Shown: positions 8,842 through 17,896, numbered from the stretch's first letter. The stretch is 64,000 bases of DNA from Rhizobium leguminosarum bv. viciae USDA 2370 (GCF_002008365.1 NZ_MRDL01000059.1:434001-498000), one strand, 5' to 3'. Translations and numbers: made by a program. The notes: a model not told the origin generated them from the sequence alone.

Positions 8842-9156
8842 TTACGGAGATTTCGGGCCGGTCGGCGGCGACCGCCTGAGCACCACAATTTTCGATTGGG
8901 CGATCGCCTCCCCCATTTCTTTCAACAGGGCGTCGACGAGATCTGTATATTCCTGCCGCCGCGCCTCTCGAACCGCCTCCGGTAGCCGCTCGATATGTGC
9001 CAGAGCCTGCGCCGCAGCAGCGAGATCCTCACACATGCTGTGAAAGGGCTCGTCTACATAGAAAAGCCGCTGCACCAGCCGCTTCTGTTCGGGAAAAGAA
9101 GTTTCTGCCGTCTCGAGGGCGGACAAGTATGTCGAACCACTTTCTCCCGACACCAT
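8842..9156 (-). CDS. Hypothetical protein, helical
   Basis: 104 aa from ATG at 9156, with GGAGG five bases upstream. Mostly helical sequence without cysteines clustered or membrane segments (LSALETAETSFPEQKRLVQR, HIERLPEAVREARRQEY). No family recognised. It is the first gene of the DUF3300-DUF2950 operon (41 bp gap) and faces the divergent SulP operon across a 509-bp intergenic region that contains two copies of the 17-bp motif described under findings. Confidence 0.65.
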   Translation of the reverse strand: MVSGESGSTYLSALETAETSFPEQKRLVQRLFYVDEPFHSMCEDLAAAAQALAHIERLPEAVREARRQEYTDLVDALLKEMGEAIAQSKIVVLRRSPPTGPKSP

Positions 9157-9230
9157 CCCCGCCTCCGCCGTCGAACTACGCTAAGCAGATGCAAGGGACT
9201 ATATAACAGGCGGATCGTCGAGAGACGTAA

Positions 9231-9247
9231 AATACGCGATCTTACGT
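9231..9247 (+). promoter_or_regulatory. TACG direct-repeat motif, site A (weaker copy)
   Basis: AATACGCGATCTTACGT has TACG half-sites 10 bp apart and matches the core of the copy at 30020-30036 (TACGCGAT then TAC). It is 75 bp upstream of the gene starting at 9156. It is the most divergent of the four 10-bp-spaced copies. Confidence 0.4.
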
Positions 9248-9379
9248 TAGCCGGCTTCCGAAAAACTCGGGAAATTCCGCACACGGAAACTCGAATGGCA
9301 TCATCTCACGGACCCCACCTCTTTAGTTTCCGCAGAGACGTTCTTGTCGCACGGGCCGACTACCAAGCCGCCCGTGTAG

Positions 9380-9396
9380 CTTACGTGATGCTACGG
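9380..9396 (+). promoter_or_regulatory. TACG direct-repeat motif, site B
   Basis: CTTACGTGATGCTACGG differs at only 2 of 17 positions from the copy at 34940-34956 (minus strand) upstream of the FixK-like gene, and at 5 from the copy at 30020-30036. Half-sites TTACG and CTACG are one helical turn (10 bp) apart. Candidate binding site for a response regulator or winged-helix regulator encoded in this island. Confidence 0.55.
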
Positions 9397-9665
9397 GTCT
9401 TTGGGCCAAAGCGGGTCTAGAATTTCATGGTCGACAGCGACGGAACGGTGTGAATTCAGATCATGCCGGGCGGCGTCGTCGCGGAGGTCGCGGTCTATAC
9501 CCACCACTGGCACCACGTGGCAGTTCTGCGAAAAGTGCTTCTGCGCATGAGCAGCTGGATGAACTTCGTGTTCCTGGAACATTGAAATGAGACGCCGATC
9601 CTTTCGGCATCAGCGATGCAAACGTGATGCCGGCAAGGTGCAGAGAAACATGTCAGGAGGCCGCG

Positions 9666-11384
9666 GTGATAGCCAATCTTCCGATCCTGCGTGGCCTGGC
9701 CGGTTTCAATCGAGACTGGCTCCGCAGTGACATTCCGGCTGGACTTTCGATTGCGGCCGTGGGCTTGCCGAGCGCCATCGCCTATCCGGCGATCGCCGGT
9801 CTGCCGCCTGAAACCGGCATCTACGCCAGCATCGTTGGTCCGATTGCCTACGCGATCTTCGGTCCTTCCCGGCTGTTGGTCATCGGCCCCGACGCCGCCA
9901 CAATGACGGTACTTGCGGCTGCGATGGCGGCGATCATTGCGGCAGAGCCCGCCGCCGCCGGCATCGATCGGGTCGCCATCGCCTCGACCCTTGCCCTCGG
10001 GGTCGGTTTCTTTTGCATCGCTGCAAAGCTGCTGAAGCTCGGCGTCCTGGCAAGTTTTCTCTCCCGCCCCATCCTTGTCGGTTTCTTCGCAGGCGTGTCC
10101 CTCTCGATCCTGGTCGGCCAGATCGGTCGTTTTACCGGAGTGAAGATCGAGTCGGAGGGATTGATCCCGCCGCTCCTCGAGATTCTCCGCAAGAGCGCTT
10201 CGATCCATTGGCCGTCGCTCCTTTTCGGCCTGCTCATGTTCGCATTGCTATGGGCAGTCCGGGCCTTCCCGGTCAAGGTCCCCGGCCCCGTTCTGGTCGT
10301 CGTCCTGTCGGTCGTTCTTTCCGCAATCTTTGATTTTCAGGGACGAGGCATCGCCGTCGTCGGCGACATTCCGAGCGGGCTGCCGATGCTCTCCTTGCCA
10401 GCACTCCATCAGATGCCGCTCGACAAGATCGTGCTCGGCTCCGCTGCGATCTTTCTTGTGAGCTTCGGCGCCGGCATCGTAGCCGCGCGCAGCTTCGCAT
10501 CGCGGACCGGCGAAGAGGTCGATGCAAATCAGGAACTGATCGGCCTTGGCGCCGCCAATATCGCGCCCGGCCTCTTCGGTTCGTTTCCGATCAGCGTATC
10601 GGATTCGAGAACCGCCATAAACCTGTCGACCGGCGGCGTCTCTCAAGCTTCAGGTTTGGTTTCGGCCGCCACGCTGATTGCGGCACTTGTTTTCCTTCAT
10701 AGTGCCTTGCGGATACTTCCAATCCCTGCGCTCGCGGCAATCCTTGCAACGGCAGCCATCAGCCTTATCGATGTTCATGAGCTCAAAAAGATCTGGCGCA
10801 TCAGTCGCATGGAATTCGTCTTTGCGCTGATCGCAATGTGGGGCGCAATCAGCTTCGGCGTTCTCAACGGCGTAATCGTCGCCGTTGCCGCAACCCTTGT
10901 CTATCTGGTGCGCAAGACGATGTTCCCGCGCGACGGCCTTCTTGGCCGCATCCAGGGACGGCACGGTTTCTTCGACCTGGCCCGCTTTCCGGAAGCACGC
11001 CCCGTCGAGGGTGCGGCAGTCTTCGCGATCCAGGGCAACATCCTGTTCTACAACGCCGATTACCTGCGTATGCGGCTGACGACGATTGCGAAGGAGCTCA
11101 CGGCCGGAACAAGGTGCTTTGTGCTGGATGCCAGCGCTATCACACATATTGATAGCACTGGCGCGACCGCGCTCGCCGCTGTGGCCGAGATCCTTGCGAA
11201 GCGAGATATCATCTTCGCAATCGCCGACCTCAGCGAAGAAAGCCGCGACATTCTCGACCGCGCTGGAGTGATCAAGGCGATCGGCGCTCACAACCTTTTC
11301 AATGGCAGGGAAGAAGCCCTGACGGCGCTCACGAGCAAGAATAGCCAAGCGGGCGATGCCGGTTCGGCAAGCACTGAGCTTTAG
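9666..11384 (+). CDS. SulP family anion transporter with STAS domain
   Basis: 572 aa from the GTG at 9666, chosen because AGGAGG (9655-9660) sits five bases before it; an upstream ATG at 9624 has no such site. About ten to twelve membrane helices fill residues 20-420, starting with the SulP signature region (LRSDIPAGLSIAAVGLPSAI, YASIVGPIAYAIFGPSRLL). A cytoplasmic STAS domain follows (CFVLDASAITHIDSTGATAL). SulP proteins move sulfate, bicarbonate or other anions, usually with H+ or Na+. The substrate cannot be read from sequence; the pH-related neighbourhood makes bicarbonate worth considering. The PPK2 gene follows after 18 bp, so they form an operon. Confidence 0.9.
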   Translation: MIANLPILRGLAGFNRDWLRSDIPAGLSIAAVGLPSAIAYPAIAGLPPETGIYASIVGPIAYAIFGPSRLLVIGPDAATMTVLAAAMAAIIAAEPAAAGIDRVAIASTLALGVGFFCIAAKLLKLGVLASFLSRPILVGFFAGVSLSILVGQIGRFTGVKIESEGLIPPLLEILRKSASIHWPSLLFGLLMFALLWAVRAFPVKVPGPVLVVVLSVVLSAIFDFQGRGIAVVGDIPSGLPMLSLPALHQMPLDKIVLGSAAIFLVSFGAGIVAARSFASRTGEEVDANQELIGLGAANIAPGLFGSFPISVSDSRTAINLSTGGVSQASGLVSAATLIAALVFLHSALRILPIPALAAILATAAISLIDVHELKKIWRISRMEFVFALIAMWGAISFGVLNGVIVAVAATLVYLVRKTMFPRDGLLGRIQGRHGFFDLARFPEARPVEGAAVFAIQGNILFYNADYLRMRLTTIAKELTAGTRCFVLDASAITHIDSTGATALAAVAEILAKRDIIFAIADLSEESRDILDRAGVIKAIGAHNLFNGREEALTALTSKNSQAGDAGSASTEL

Positions 11385-11402
11385 ACGCGAAGGAGGAGAA
11401 CC

Positions 11403-12248
11403 ATGGACGAGAAATATGAACCCCAACAGGTCGATGCAGAGGCAGGCCGCAATGGCAAAGACAAAAAGAAGAAGAAGAAGTCATGGGATTATGACAAGGA
11501 AATCAGCCGCCTGCAGGTGGAACTGGCCCATCTGCAGGCTTGGATAAAAAAATCCGGCGCACGAGTGGTCATCGTCTTCGAGGGGCGCGATGCCGCCGGG
11601 AAAGGTGGCATGATCAAGCGTATCATGGAAAAGGTAAGCCCGCGCGTCTTTCGCGTGATCGCCCTGCCCGCTCCGACCGATCGCGAGAAGTCCCAGATCT
11701 ATATGCAGCGCTATATCGGCTATCTGCCGGCGGCTGGGGAAATCGTGATCTTCGATCGCAGCTGGTACAACCGTGCAGGCGTCGATCGCGTCATGGGCTT
11801 CTGCAGCGAGAAGAAGGCACAGCGATTTCTTGAACTGGCGCCTCGCTTCGAAGCGGCAATCGTCGAAAGCGGCATCATTTTGTTGAAATACTTCCTGACG
11901 GTCAGCGAAGATGAACAGGATCGCCGTTTCAAGCGCCGGATCGACGACCCATTGAGACAATGGAAGCTCAGCCCCATGGATGTCGAATCCTATCAACGCT
12001 GGTGGGACTACACACGCGCCTATGACGAAATGCTGCGAATGACCGACAGCAACCATGCGCCGTGGTGGATCGTGCCATCGGATGACAAGAAGCATGCGCG
12101 GGTCAACTGCATCTCGCACATCCTGCAATCCATTCCCTATGAGCGTGTGAAGTTTGCGGCACCTGATCTCGGCAAACGCCAGAAACGCCCGTCGGATTTT
12201 GTCGAGGATAGCAGTATTCGGCACGTCGTGCCCGACACGACGTCATAG
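11403..12248 (+). CDS. ppk2: Polyphosphate kinase 2 (PPK2)
   Basis: 281 aa. After a lysine-rich N-terminus, a P-loop kinase fold is visible: Walker A GRDAAGKGGMIKRI near residue 62, FDRSWYNRAGVDRVMGF near residue 118, and the lid/Arg motif RRIDDPLRQWKLSPMD near 180. Length and motifs fit a one-domain (class I-type) PPK2, which phosphorylates nucleoside diphosphates using polyphosphate, or runs in reverse. AAGGAGG precedes the ATG. It lies between SulP and an AI-2E-type permease; a CYTH enzyme that may act on phosphate chains is 5 kb upstream. Confidence 0.95.
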   Translation: MDEKYEPQQVDAEAGRNGKDKKKKKKSWDYDKEISRLQVELAHLQAWIKKSGARVVIVFEGRDAAGKGGMIKRIMEKVSPRVFRVIALPAPTDREKSQIYMQRYIGYLPAAGEIVIFDRSWYNRAGVDRVMGFCSEKKAQRFLELAPRFEAAIVESGIILLKYFLTVSEDEQDRRFKRRIDDPLRQWKLSPMDVESYQRWWDYTRAYDEMLRMTDSNHAPWWIVPSDDKKHARVNCISHILQSIPYERVKFAAPDLGKRQKRPSDFVEDSSIRHVVPDTTS

Positions 12249-12286
12249 ATCACCTCGGCCGGAACGGCGCGGGACGGGATGCGACG

Positions 12287-13399
12287 ATGGAACAAACAAC
12301 CGGAGATACGACGGCGCAGAGAGCCGACACGGGGCAGATTTCGATAGAGGCAAAGGTAAGCGACCTCGTCAGATTGGGTATTATCGGGCTCTTTGCCTAT
12401 TGGACCCTGCTTCTCATCGCACCCTTCGCGCTGATCGTCGCCTGGTCGGCCATCCTTGCGGTGGCGCTCTTTCCGATGTTCGAGGCGCTTTCGAGACTGA
12501 TCGGAAACAGGCCCGTCATTGCCGCGATTGTCATTGTCGTAGCCTGTCTCGTCCTGATCATCGTGCCCCTGGCGCTCATTGCGGTCAACGTTACCGATGC
12601 AGTACAGCCGCTTGTCGCCAAATTGCGGGCCGAGAACTTCACACTGCCCGCCGCGCCGGCGACCATTCGCGAATGGCCGGTCGTCGGGGAGCGAATTTAT
12701 AACGCATGGAACCAGCTCGCTACCGACCTGGCATCAACCATCGTCAAGCTCCAAGCGCCAATACTCGAAGTCATGGGTGTCATCGTCGCAAAATTGGCCT
12801 CGCTCAGTGGCGGTGTCTTGAGCTTCGTCGCCTCGATCATTTTCTCCGGCATCCTACTCACCATGTCGCCGCGGCTGGCTGTGGCAATACAGGTCCTGGC
12901 AAGCAGGATCGCTGGCGACAAGGGCGTCGGCTTTGCGCGCCTGGCCGGAATGACCGTGCGAAACGTCTCGAGGGGCGTCATAGGCGTCGCCTTCCTCCAG
13001 GCGCTCTTATGCGGATTGTGCTTTGCCCTCTTTGGCATTCCGGCCCGCGGGGCCTTGACGTTACTGGTGTTTGTCCTTTGCGTAATGCAACTCGGGCCTG
13101 CACTGGTACTCGTGCCTGCCATCATTTGGGCGTGGTTCTCCTGGCCGACTTCGACCGCGCTCATCTTCACAATCGTCGCTGTCCCGATCATGGTCGTCGA
13201 CAACGTCCTGAAGCCGATCCTGATGGCGAGAGGTCTCTCGACCCCGATGCCGGTCATACTGATCGGCGTGATAGGGGGCACCCTGTCATACGGTCTGCTG
13301 GGGCTGTTTTTGGGACCGATCGTCCTCAGTGTCTTTTATGAATTGCTGAGAGCCTGGGCCTGGCCGTCAGAGGCACCAGGCGGATCGAAAAATGCTTGA
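12287..13399 (+). CDS. AI-2E family transporter (YdiK/PerM type)
   Basis: 370 aa with about eight membrane helices: a pair at residues 25-75, another around 85-105, and a C-terminal block from about 185 to 355. Family-typical stretches include FAYWTLLLIAPFALIVAWSA and the C-terminal LIGVIGGTLSYGLLGLFLGP. Members export small molecules (AI-2 in some species) or act as Na+/H+ antiporters in others, so a transport substrate is not assigned. Third gene of the SulP-PPK2 run, 38 bp after PPK2. Confidence 0.88.
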   Translation: MEQTTGDTTAQRADTGQISIEAKVSDLVRLGIIGLFAYWTLLLIAPFALIVAWSAILAVALFPMFEALSRLIGNRPVIAAIVIVVACLVLIIVPLALIAVNVTDAVQPLVAKLRAENFTLPAAPATIREWPVVGERIYNAWNQLATDLASTIVKLQAPILEVMGVIVAKLASLSGGVLSFVASIIFSGILLTMSPRLAVAIQVLASRIAGDKGVGFARLAGMTVRNVSRGVIGVAFLQALLCGLCFALFGIPARGALTLLVFVLCVMQLGPALVLVPAIIWAWFSWPTSTALIFTIVAVPIMVVDNVLKPILMARGLSTPMPVILIGVIGGTLSYGLLGLFLGPIVLSVFYELLRAWAWPSEAPGGSKNA

Positions 13400-13526
13400 A
13401 ACAAAGCGTGACCGGCAAGCCGGGAGGCATGAAAACACGCCGAACTCGTGTCAGGACTTGTCACAAGTCGAAAAATCTCCATCCGCCGACGGACTACCTT
13501 CCGGTTTTTAAGTGTGCATTCCCTCC

Positions 13527-13733
13527 TCACCGATCGGTGCAATACATGATGACTTCTTGCTCTATCTCGCGGCAGAGTTGCTCGTACTCCTTGATCAGCA
13601 CTTCCTCCCTAGGACTCTGTCTTCGAAACCGGTCCAGCGCATCGGCGGCAAGATCGTAAGCTTCAAAGATCTCGTCCAGTGTCTCACTGGCCTGGTCGGC
13701 CAAAACACGACGGAAATCGGGGAGTCTAAGCAT
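13527..13733 (-). CDS. Hypothetical small helical protein
   Basis: 68 aa from the ATG at 13733, preceded by GGAGGAAATTG. Sequence is acidic and helical (QASETLDEIFEAYDLAADAL, EYEQLCREIEQEV) with two cysteines. No family recognised. It is convergent with the AI-2E-type gene. Its style (helical, charged, about 70-100 aa) resembles the unknown protein at 8842-9156. Confidence 0.55.
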   Translation of the reverse strand: MLRLPDFRRVLADQASETLDEIFEAYDLAADALDRFRRQSPREEVLIKEYEQLCREIEQEVIMYCTDR

Positions 13734-13999
13734 CAATTTCCTCCGTCCACGCTCTCTGCCCATTGATTAGCTCCGCGTTAAGCACCCCCGCAAATCATAC
13801 GAAATCGCTCGAGTATCAGATCGTACCATAGGAGATCTGCATTGATGTGTTTTCGGAATGAGAGTTCGGCTGGGATGCAATGGCTGTTGGGAAGCCGTTT
13901 GCGGCGAACGTGGACATGCCAGCGCGAAAACGTAGCTTTATGTGACCTAGCATATCGATAGCACGCCGCCGGACGGGGAAGACGTCTCGTTGACATGTC

Positions 14000-14350
14000 C
14001 TACTCCGCGCTGCCGCGATCAGTCGCGTTCAAGGCCTTCACAGTGACCGCGGCAACGACGCCGGTCAGTATAATTCCCGCAAAGCCGATCACCACTGCCA
14101 ACACCCGCGCCGACACGTGCTTGGGCGTAAAATCGCCATAGCCGATAGTAAGCCCTGTAACGAAGGTGAAGTAGAGAGCTTCGTCGATTCGCCAATCCTC
14201 TATGCGCCATATCGCAAGGCCGGAGATGATCATTATCGACACAATGCCGGATAGGATCGGCCAAATTACCCGCAGCTGCTTAGCAAGCGCGATGAAGAAC
14301 AGACGTCTTATTTGCCTATTGCTCGGCTCATTGCCTACTTTTGACGGCAT
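14000..14350 (-). CDS. Small two-helix potassium channel
   Basis: 116 aa from ATG at 14350 (GAAAGG upstream; the longer frame would need a TTG). First membrane helix at about residues 25-45, a pore helix and selectivity filter TIGYGD near residue 70, and a second helix about 84-108. There is no RCK or cyclic-nucleotide domain, so gating must come from elsewhere. It is the last gene on the minus strand after the Ca2+/H+ exchanger (133 bp gap) and may be co-transcribed with it. Pore-forming K+ conductance is supported by the filter; physiological role is inference. Confidence 0.88.
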   Translation of the reverse strand: MPSKVGNEPSNRQIRRLFFIALAKQLRVIWPILSGIVSIMIISGLAIWRIEDWRIDEALYFTFVTGLTIGYGDFTPKHVSARVLAVVIGFAGIILTGVVAAVTVKALNATDRGSAE

Positions 14351-14483
14351 GACTTCGACCTTTCTGCGGTCAGCGTCAGGAGAGAGCAATGAAGCGTGGA
14401 GAACTCAAGCCCGAGATCCACCAGACCGCATCAGTCGCGCTCACATCCAACCACAGTCTATTTGCCTCCGGACGATTGCCGCT

Positions 14484-15578
14484 TCACGGCATTCGTGGCG
14501 GCAAGACATAAAGCGTTATGGCGAAGATCAAATAAACCATCAGCACCAACACGCCGACGAACCATGCAGACCGTCCGCTATTGGTTACGAACATCGCCGT
14601 AATGGTCGCAAGCAGCACCATCACCACGACGCCTGGCGGGAACTGCAGGTCCATCGGTGACGGGCCGATCACGTAACTGAGCAAGACCAGGACGGGCGCT
14701 ACGAACAAAGCGATCTGCGAAGCGCTTCCCAGCGCGATGCCCACGCTGAGGTCAAGCCGGTTCTTGCGGGCGCCGGAAAACGCCGAGGCCATTTCGGCAG
14801 CGCCGCCAACCAGTGCGACGACAATGAAACCGACAAAGGCAGGCGTCATTCCGAAAGCCTCCGCTGCCTTTTGCACGGATTCGACGAAGATCTCGCTTAC
14901 CAGCGCCACGAGGACGGTGACCCCGGCGAGCGTGACCAGGGCCAGGCCGATCGGCCACGGCATTTCGTCTGTCTGTGCGTGTTCTGCGGCGGCGAAAATC
15001 TCGCGATGCGTCCTGAGGCTGAACAGCAGCCCAAGTCCGTATCCGACGATGAGCAGGAGGGCTAGGCCAAGACTGAGCTGTTGGGTGACGGCGGCTGCGG
15101 AGGTGGAGCCCATTTCAGCAACAGCCGAAGGCATCAGCAACCCGACTGTGGCGAGAAAGAGCAGGCCGGCTTGAAGACGCGCGCTGGCTCGGTTGAACTC
15201 CTGGAAGTGGTACTTAAGCCCGCCAAGCAAAAACGAAGCGCCCAGCATGAACAGCGTGTTGGTGACGATCGCGCCGGCAATGGACGATTTCACCAGCGTG
15301 TACTCGCCGGCGCGCAGGGCTGCCAGCGCGATGACCAACTCGGTGAGATTTCCCAGGGTGGCATTGAGCAGCCCGCCTGCGGCGTCACCCGTCTTGGCGG
15401 CAACTGATTCCGTAGCGTGACTGAGCAACCCGGCCAGCGGCACGATAGCAAGCACCGACAGAACAAAGAGTGTCGTGTGGGCCTCGGGGATGAATATCGC
15501 AGCAACGAACACCACCGGCACGGCGATCAGCAACCACAGCATAGGGCTGTCGCGTATCTCTTTCAAAAGGAGGCTCAA
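14484..15578 (-). CDS. Calcium/proton exchanger (CaCA family)
   Basis: 364 aa, about eleven membrane helices. The two inverted alpha-repeats are visible: LLNATLGNLTELVIALAALR near residue 88 and ALVGGAAEMASAFSGARKN near residue 255, each with the acidic residue used for cation binding. It exchanges cytoplasmic Ca2+ (or Na+/K+) for H+. It starts 23 bp after the periplasmic binding protein gene at 15602-16528, suggesting an operon. In this cluster a proton-coupled exchanger fits an acid or ion-stress role. Confidence 0.92.
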   Translation of the reverse strand: MSLLLKEIRDSPMLWLLIAVPVVFVAAIFIPEAHTTLFVLSVLAIVPLAGLLSHATESVAAKTGDAAGGLLNATLGNLTELVIALAALRAGEYTLVKSSIAGAIVTNTLFMLGASFLLGGLKYHFQEFNRASARLQAGLLFLATVGLLMPSAVAEMGSTSAAAVTQQLSLGLALLLIVGYGLGLLFSLRTHREIFAAAEHAQTDEMPWPIGLALVTLAGVTVLVALVSEIFVESVQKAAEAFGMTPAFVGFIVVALVGGAAEMASAFSGARKNRLDLSVGIALGSASQIALFVAPVLVLLSYVIGPSPMDLQFPPGVVVMVLLATITAMFVTNSGRSAWFVGVLVLMVYLIFAITLYVLPPRMP

Positions 15579-15601
15579 CGGACGCTCCTGTTCGGGTGAT
15601 G

Positions 15602-16528
15602 CTATTCAGGCAAGGCCGTCTGCTGGAAGAAAGTGACAGTCGCTTCATCCGGGGGACCGAACCACGTCGTAAAGAATGTGCGGAAATTCTGCGCCGCATA
15701 GGCCTGGCTAAGCGCGCGGTCGACGATGAGCCGGAAGTCCTCGTCTGCGCGCGCCAGTTCAAGACCGAGTGGCTCGTAGGTGAAATGCCGCTTCAGGACG
15801 ACAAGATTGCCGGAATTGTCGCTGCGCGCCGCAACGTCCATCAGGAGCGGCATGTCCCCGAAAAGGACAGCTGAACGACCGTCAAGGACCCGCTCGATCC
15901 CTTGCTGGAAGCTGTCAACCGATGCCGTCGTCGCGGCGAGCTGAAAGGTCTTGATTTTGTCCGACAGCCAGTGCTCGCTCGTCGTCCCGGTGATCGATGA
16001 GAATGTCTTGTTCTCAAGTATCGTGCGCGCCGGCGAGCCTCGCCAGACAGGCCGGCTCGACGGTTCGCCATATTCCAGCACCTCGCGCAAAGCCAGGGGT
16101 GCGCTCGTACTGACGACAGCCCCGGTGCCGCTCGGAAAAATGGGGATCGAGAACGAAACCTGCTGTCTGCGGCTGAGTGTGACGGGCTCCGCCCCGCAAA
16201 CGAGATCCACCACGCCATCCTGTATCGCACGCGCCCGCGCCTCGCCGGTGAGAGGCACCCATTCCACAGCGAGCTGCGACAGCTTCAGTTCGGCTTTCAC
16301 GCTGTCGGCAACCTTGTTGCAAAGAGCAACCGCATAACCGTCGGGCGCACCGTTGTCCGTCTTGAACGAGAAGGGCCTCGCATCGGCCTCATAGCCGAAT
16401 TTCAACGAACTGCTTGCGCGGACGCGGTCCAGTGTCTGTGCATGAGCGGGCGCAAAACCCACTGCTGAGACTACGATGACGAATATGGAGGCGCCTGTTG
16501 CGATCCACCGACCTTTGCTGATTGGCAT
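15602..16528 (-). CDS. Periplasmic amino-acid-binding protein (SBP_bac_3 family), orphan
   Basis: 308 aa. Signal peptide to about residue 31 (GFAPAHAQ). The mature part has family-3 features: LKFGYEADARPFSFK near residue 45, GYAVALCNKVAD, and the VDLVCGAEPVTLSRRQQVSF segment near residue 115 that forms the ligand-binding hinge region. No ABC permease or ATPase is adjacent. Instead it lies between the PotE-type antiporter (15 bp upstream) and the Ca2+/H+ exchanger (23 bp downstream). It may serve a distant transporter or act as a sensor subunit for neighbouring membrane proteins. Confidence 0.85.
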   Translation of the reverse strand: MPISKGRWIATGASIFVIVVSAVGFAPAHAQTLDRVRASSSLKFGYEADARPFSFKTDNGAPDGYAVALCNKVADSVKAELKLSQLAVEWVPLTGEARARAIQDGVVDLVCGAEPVTLSRRQQVSFSIPIFPSGTGAVVSTSAPLALREVLEYGEPSSRPVWRGSPARTILENKTFSSITGTTSEHWLSDKIKTFQLAATTASVDSFQQGIERVLDGRSAVLFGDMPLLMDVAARSDNSGNLVVLKRHFTYEPLGLELARADEDFRLIVDRALSQAYAAQNFRTFFTTWFGPPDEATVTFFQQTALPE

Positions 16529-16543
16529 GGTTTTCCTCCTTTG

Positions 16544-17896
16544 CTACTCGGCCGGCGCACGGTTCACGGCGAAGCGCGGTGCGATCAGGCCATAAATTAT
16601 GAAGCTGATACCTGTTACCAGCATTCCACCCATCACCGCATCCTTGCCGGAAGCGTAGATAGCGAACACGCTGTAGAGCATACCGATGATGCAGACGGCG
16701 GCGTTCAGCCTGTACTTCGCCTGCGGCACGCCCGCCGCCTTCATGATGACGAACAGGGCCGAGAGTGCGATGATATAGGGCAGCACGTTGGTTACCACCG
16801 CGAGATTGACCAGAGCGGAAAACTGTTCGCTGAGCGTCGGAGAAATGGTCATCAGGGCAAGACATGTCTGCACGACGCCGAGAATGATCATCCCCTTTAC
16901 CGGTGCGCCCATCTCGTTCACACGTGAGAATACGGCGGGGAACATTCGCCCCTCCGCGGCGGTGCGCGCGGTCTGCGCGATCGTGAACTGCCAGCCCAGG
17001 AGCGAACCGAGACAGGCAAGGACTGCGAGCGCCATGATGATCGAGCCGATCGTCGGGTTGAACATGGTGGCATAGGCCAGCGCGAACGGCCCGGTCGAGG
17101 CCGCAAGTTCTGCGTTCGGCACGATGCCCTGAATGACCGTCGTCGACAGGATGTAGATGACGGCGGCGCCAAGTGTGCCGAACATGCAGGCAAGCGGCAC
17201 GTCGCGCTTCGGGTTCTCAACGGCATCCGAATTCTGCGCAGCCGACTCCATCCCGAGGAAGGCCCAGAGCGTCAGCGATATGCTCGATCCCATTCCTTGG
17301 CCGAGCGACAGTCCCTTCGGATTCCAGGCGGCGGCGAAGGTGCTTGAACTGAACCACAGCCACCCGATGATCGAGAGCAACCCCACTGGAATGATCACAC
17401 CCCAAACCGTGATTGAACCAATACGCCCGGTGATGCGAGGCCCTCCGAAATTTGCCGCAGTCGTCAGCCAGAGAAGTACGATCAGCGCCAGACATGTCAT
17501 GATCGGCGTCGAGGTCAAGACGGGAAAGAAGCCCGCGAGGTAGCCCACCGCAGAGATGCCGATCGCGACATTGCCGATGGCAAGCGACAGAAAATACAGA
17601 AAGAACACCAGGAAAAAGCCGTCCTTCCCATAGGCGTCCTCCGCATAGGCCGACATGCCCCCCGGCCGCTGGTTGAAGATCCCGGCCTGAGCGAACCCAT
17701 AGGCTATCGCCATCGAGCCGATGGCGGTCACAAGCCAGGAGAGCAGCGAGATCGCACCCACCTGCGCCATGTTGGCAGGCAGCATGATGATGCCTGAACC
17801 CATCATATTGACCGCGACGATGAAGGTGAGTTGCACCAGGTTCATCTTTTTCTTGGCCGTGGCCTCACTCGCGAGATGCATTGTGTTGTCGGTCAT
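16544..17896 (-). CDS. potE: PotE-type putrescine/ornithine antiporter (APC superfamily)
   Basis: 450 aa from ATG at 17896, with GGGAGG upstream; it overlaps the stop of the ornithine decarboxylase gene as ATGA, which fixes the start. Twelve membrane helices. Helix 1 carries the unwound GSGI-type motif (NMMGSGIIMLPANM) and helix 6 has LTLWAFLGMESA, both typical of AdiC/PotE/CadB exchangers. It would swap extracellular ornithine for cytoplasmic putrescine, so that decarboxylation removes a proton from the cytoplasm. Third gene of the decarboxylase operon. Confidence 0.9.
   Translation of the reverse strand: MTDNTMHLASEATAKKKMNLVQLTFIVAVNMMGSGIIMLPANMAQVGAISLLSWLVTAIGSMAIAYGFAQAGIFNQRPGGMSAYAEDAYGKDGFFLVFFLYFLSLAIGNVAIGISAVGYLAGFFPVLTSTPIMTCLALIVLLWLTTAANFGGPRITGRIGSITVWGVIIPVGLLSIIGWLWFSSSTFAAAWNPKGLSLGQGMGSSISLTLWAFLGMESAAQNSDAVENPKRDVPLACMFGTLGAAVIYILSTTVIQGIVPNAELAASTGPFALAYATMFNPTIGSIIMALAVLACLGSLLGWQFTIAQTARTAAEGRMFPAVFSRVNEMGAPVKGMIILGVVQTCLALMTISPTLSEQFSALVNLAVVTNVLPYIIALSALFVIMKAAGVPQAKYRLNAAVCIIGMLYSVFAIYASGKDAVMGGMLVTGISFIIYGLIAPRFAVNRAPAE

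Larger units (their letters stand above)
9157..9665. other. Divergent intergenic region between DUF3300 and SulP operons
   Basis: About 509 bp without a convincing gene. It holds two related direct-repeat motifs (9231-9247 and 9380-9396), which lie about 75 bp upstream of the minus-strand operon start and about 270 bp upstream of SulP. Small open frames here (for example 9391-9582 minus) lack a ribosome site and family features. Confidence 0.6.

Noticed and set aside
9391..9582. 63-codon minus-strand frame in the SulP upstream region
   Set aside because: No ribosome site, no family similarity, and it covers a probable regulatory region.
13455..13469. GACTTG/CAAGTC hairpin after the AI-2E-type gene
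   Set aside because: Stem of only six pairs with A-rich, not T-rich, sequence on the plus strand; not convincing as a terminator.
13778..13996. 72-codon minus-strand frame
   Set aside because: Arg/His/Cys-rich composition typical of a non-coding frame, and no ribosome site.
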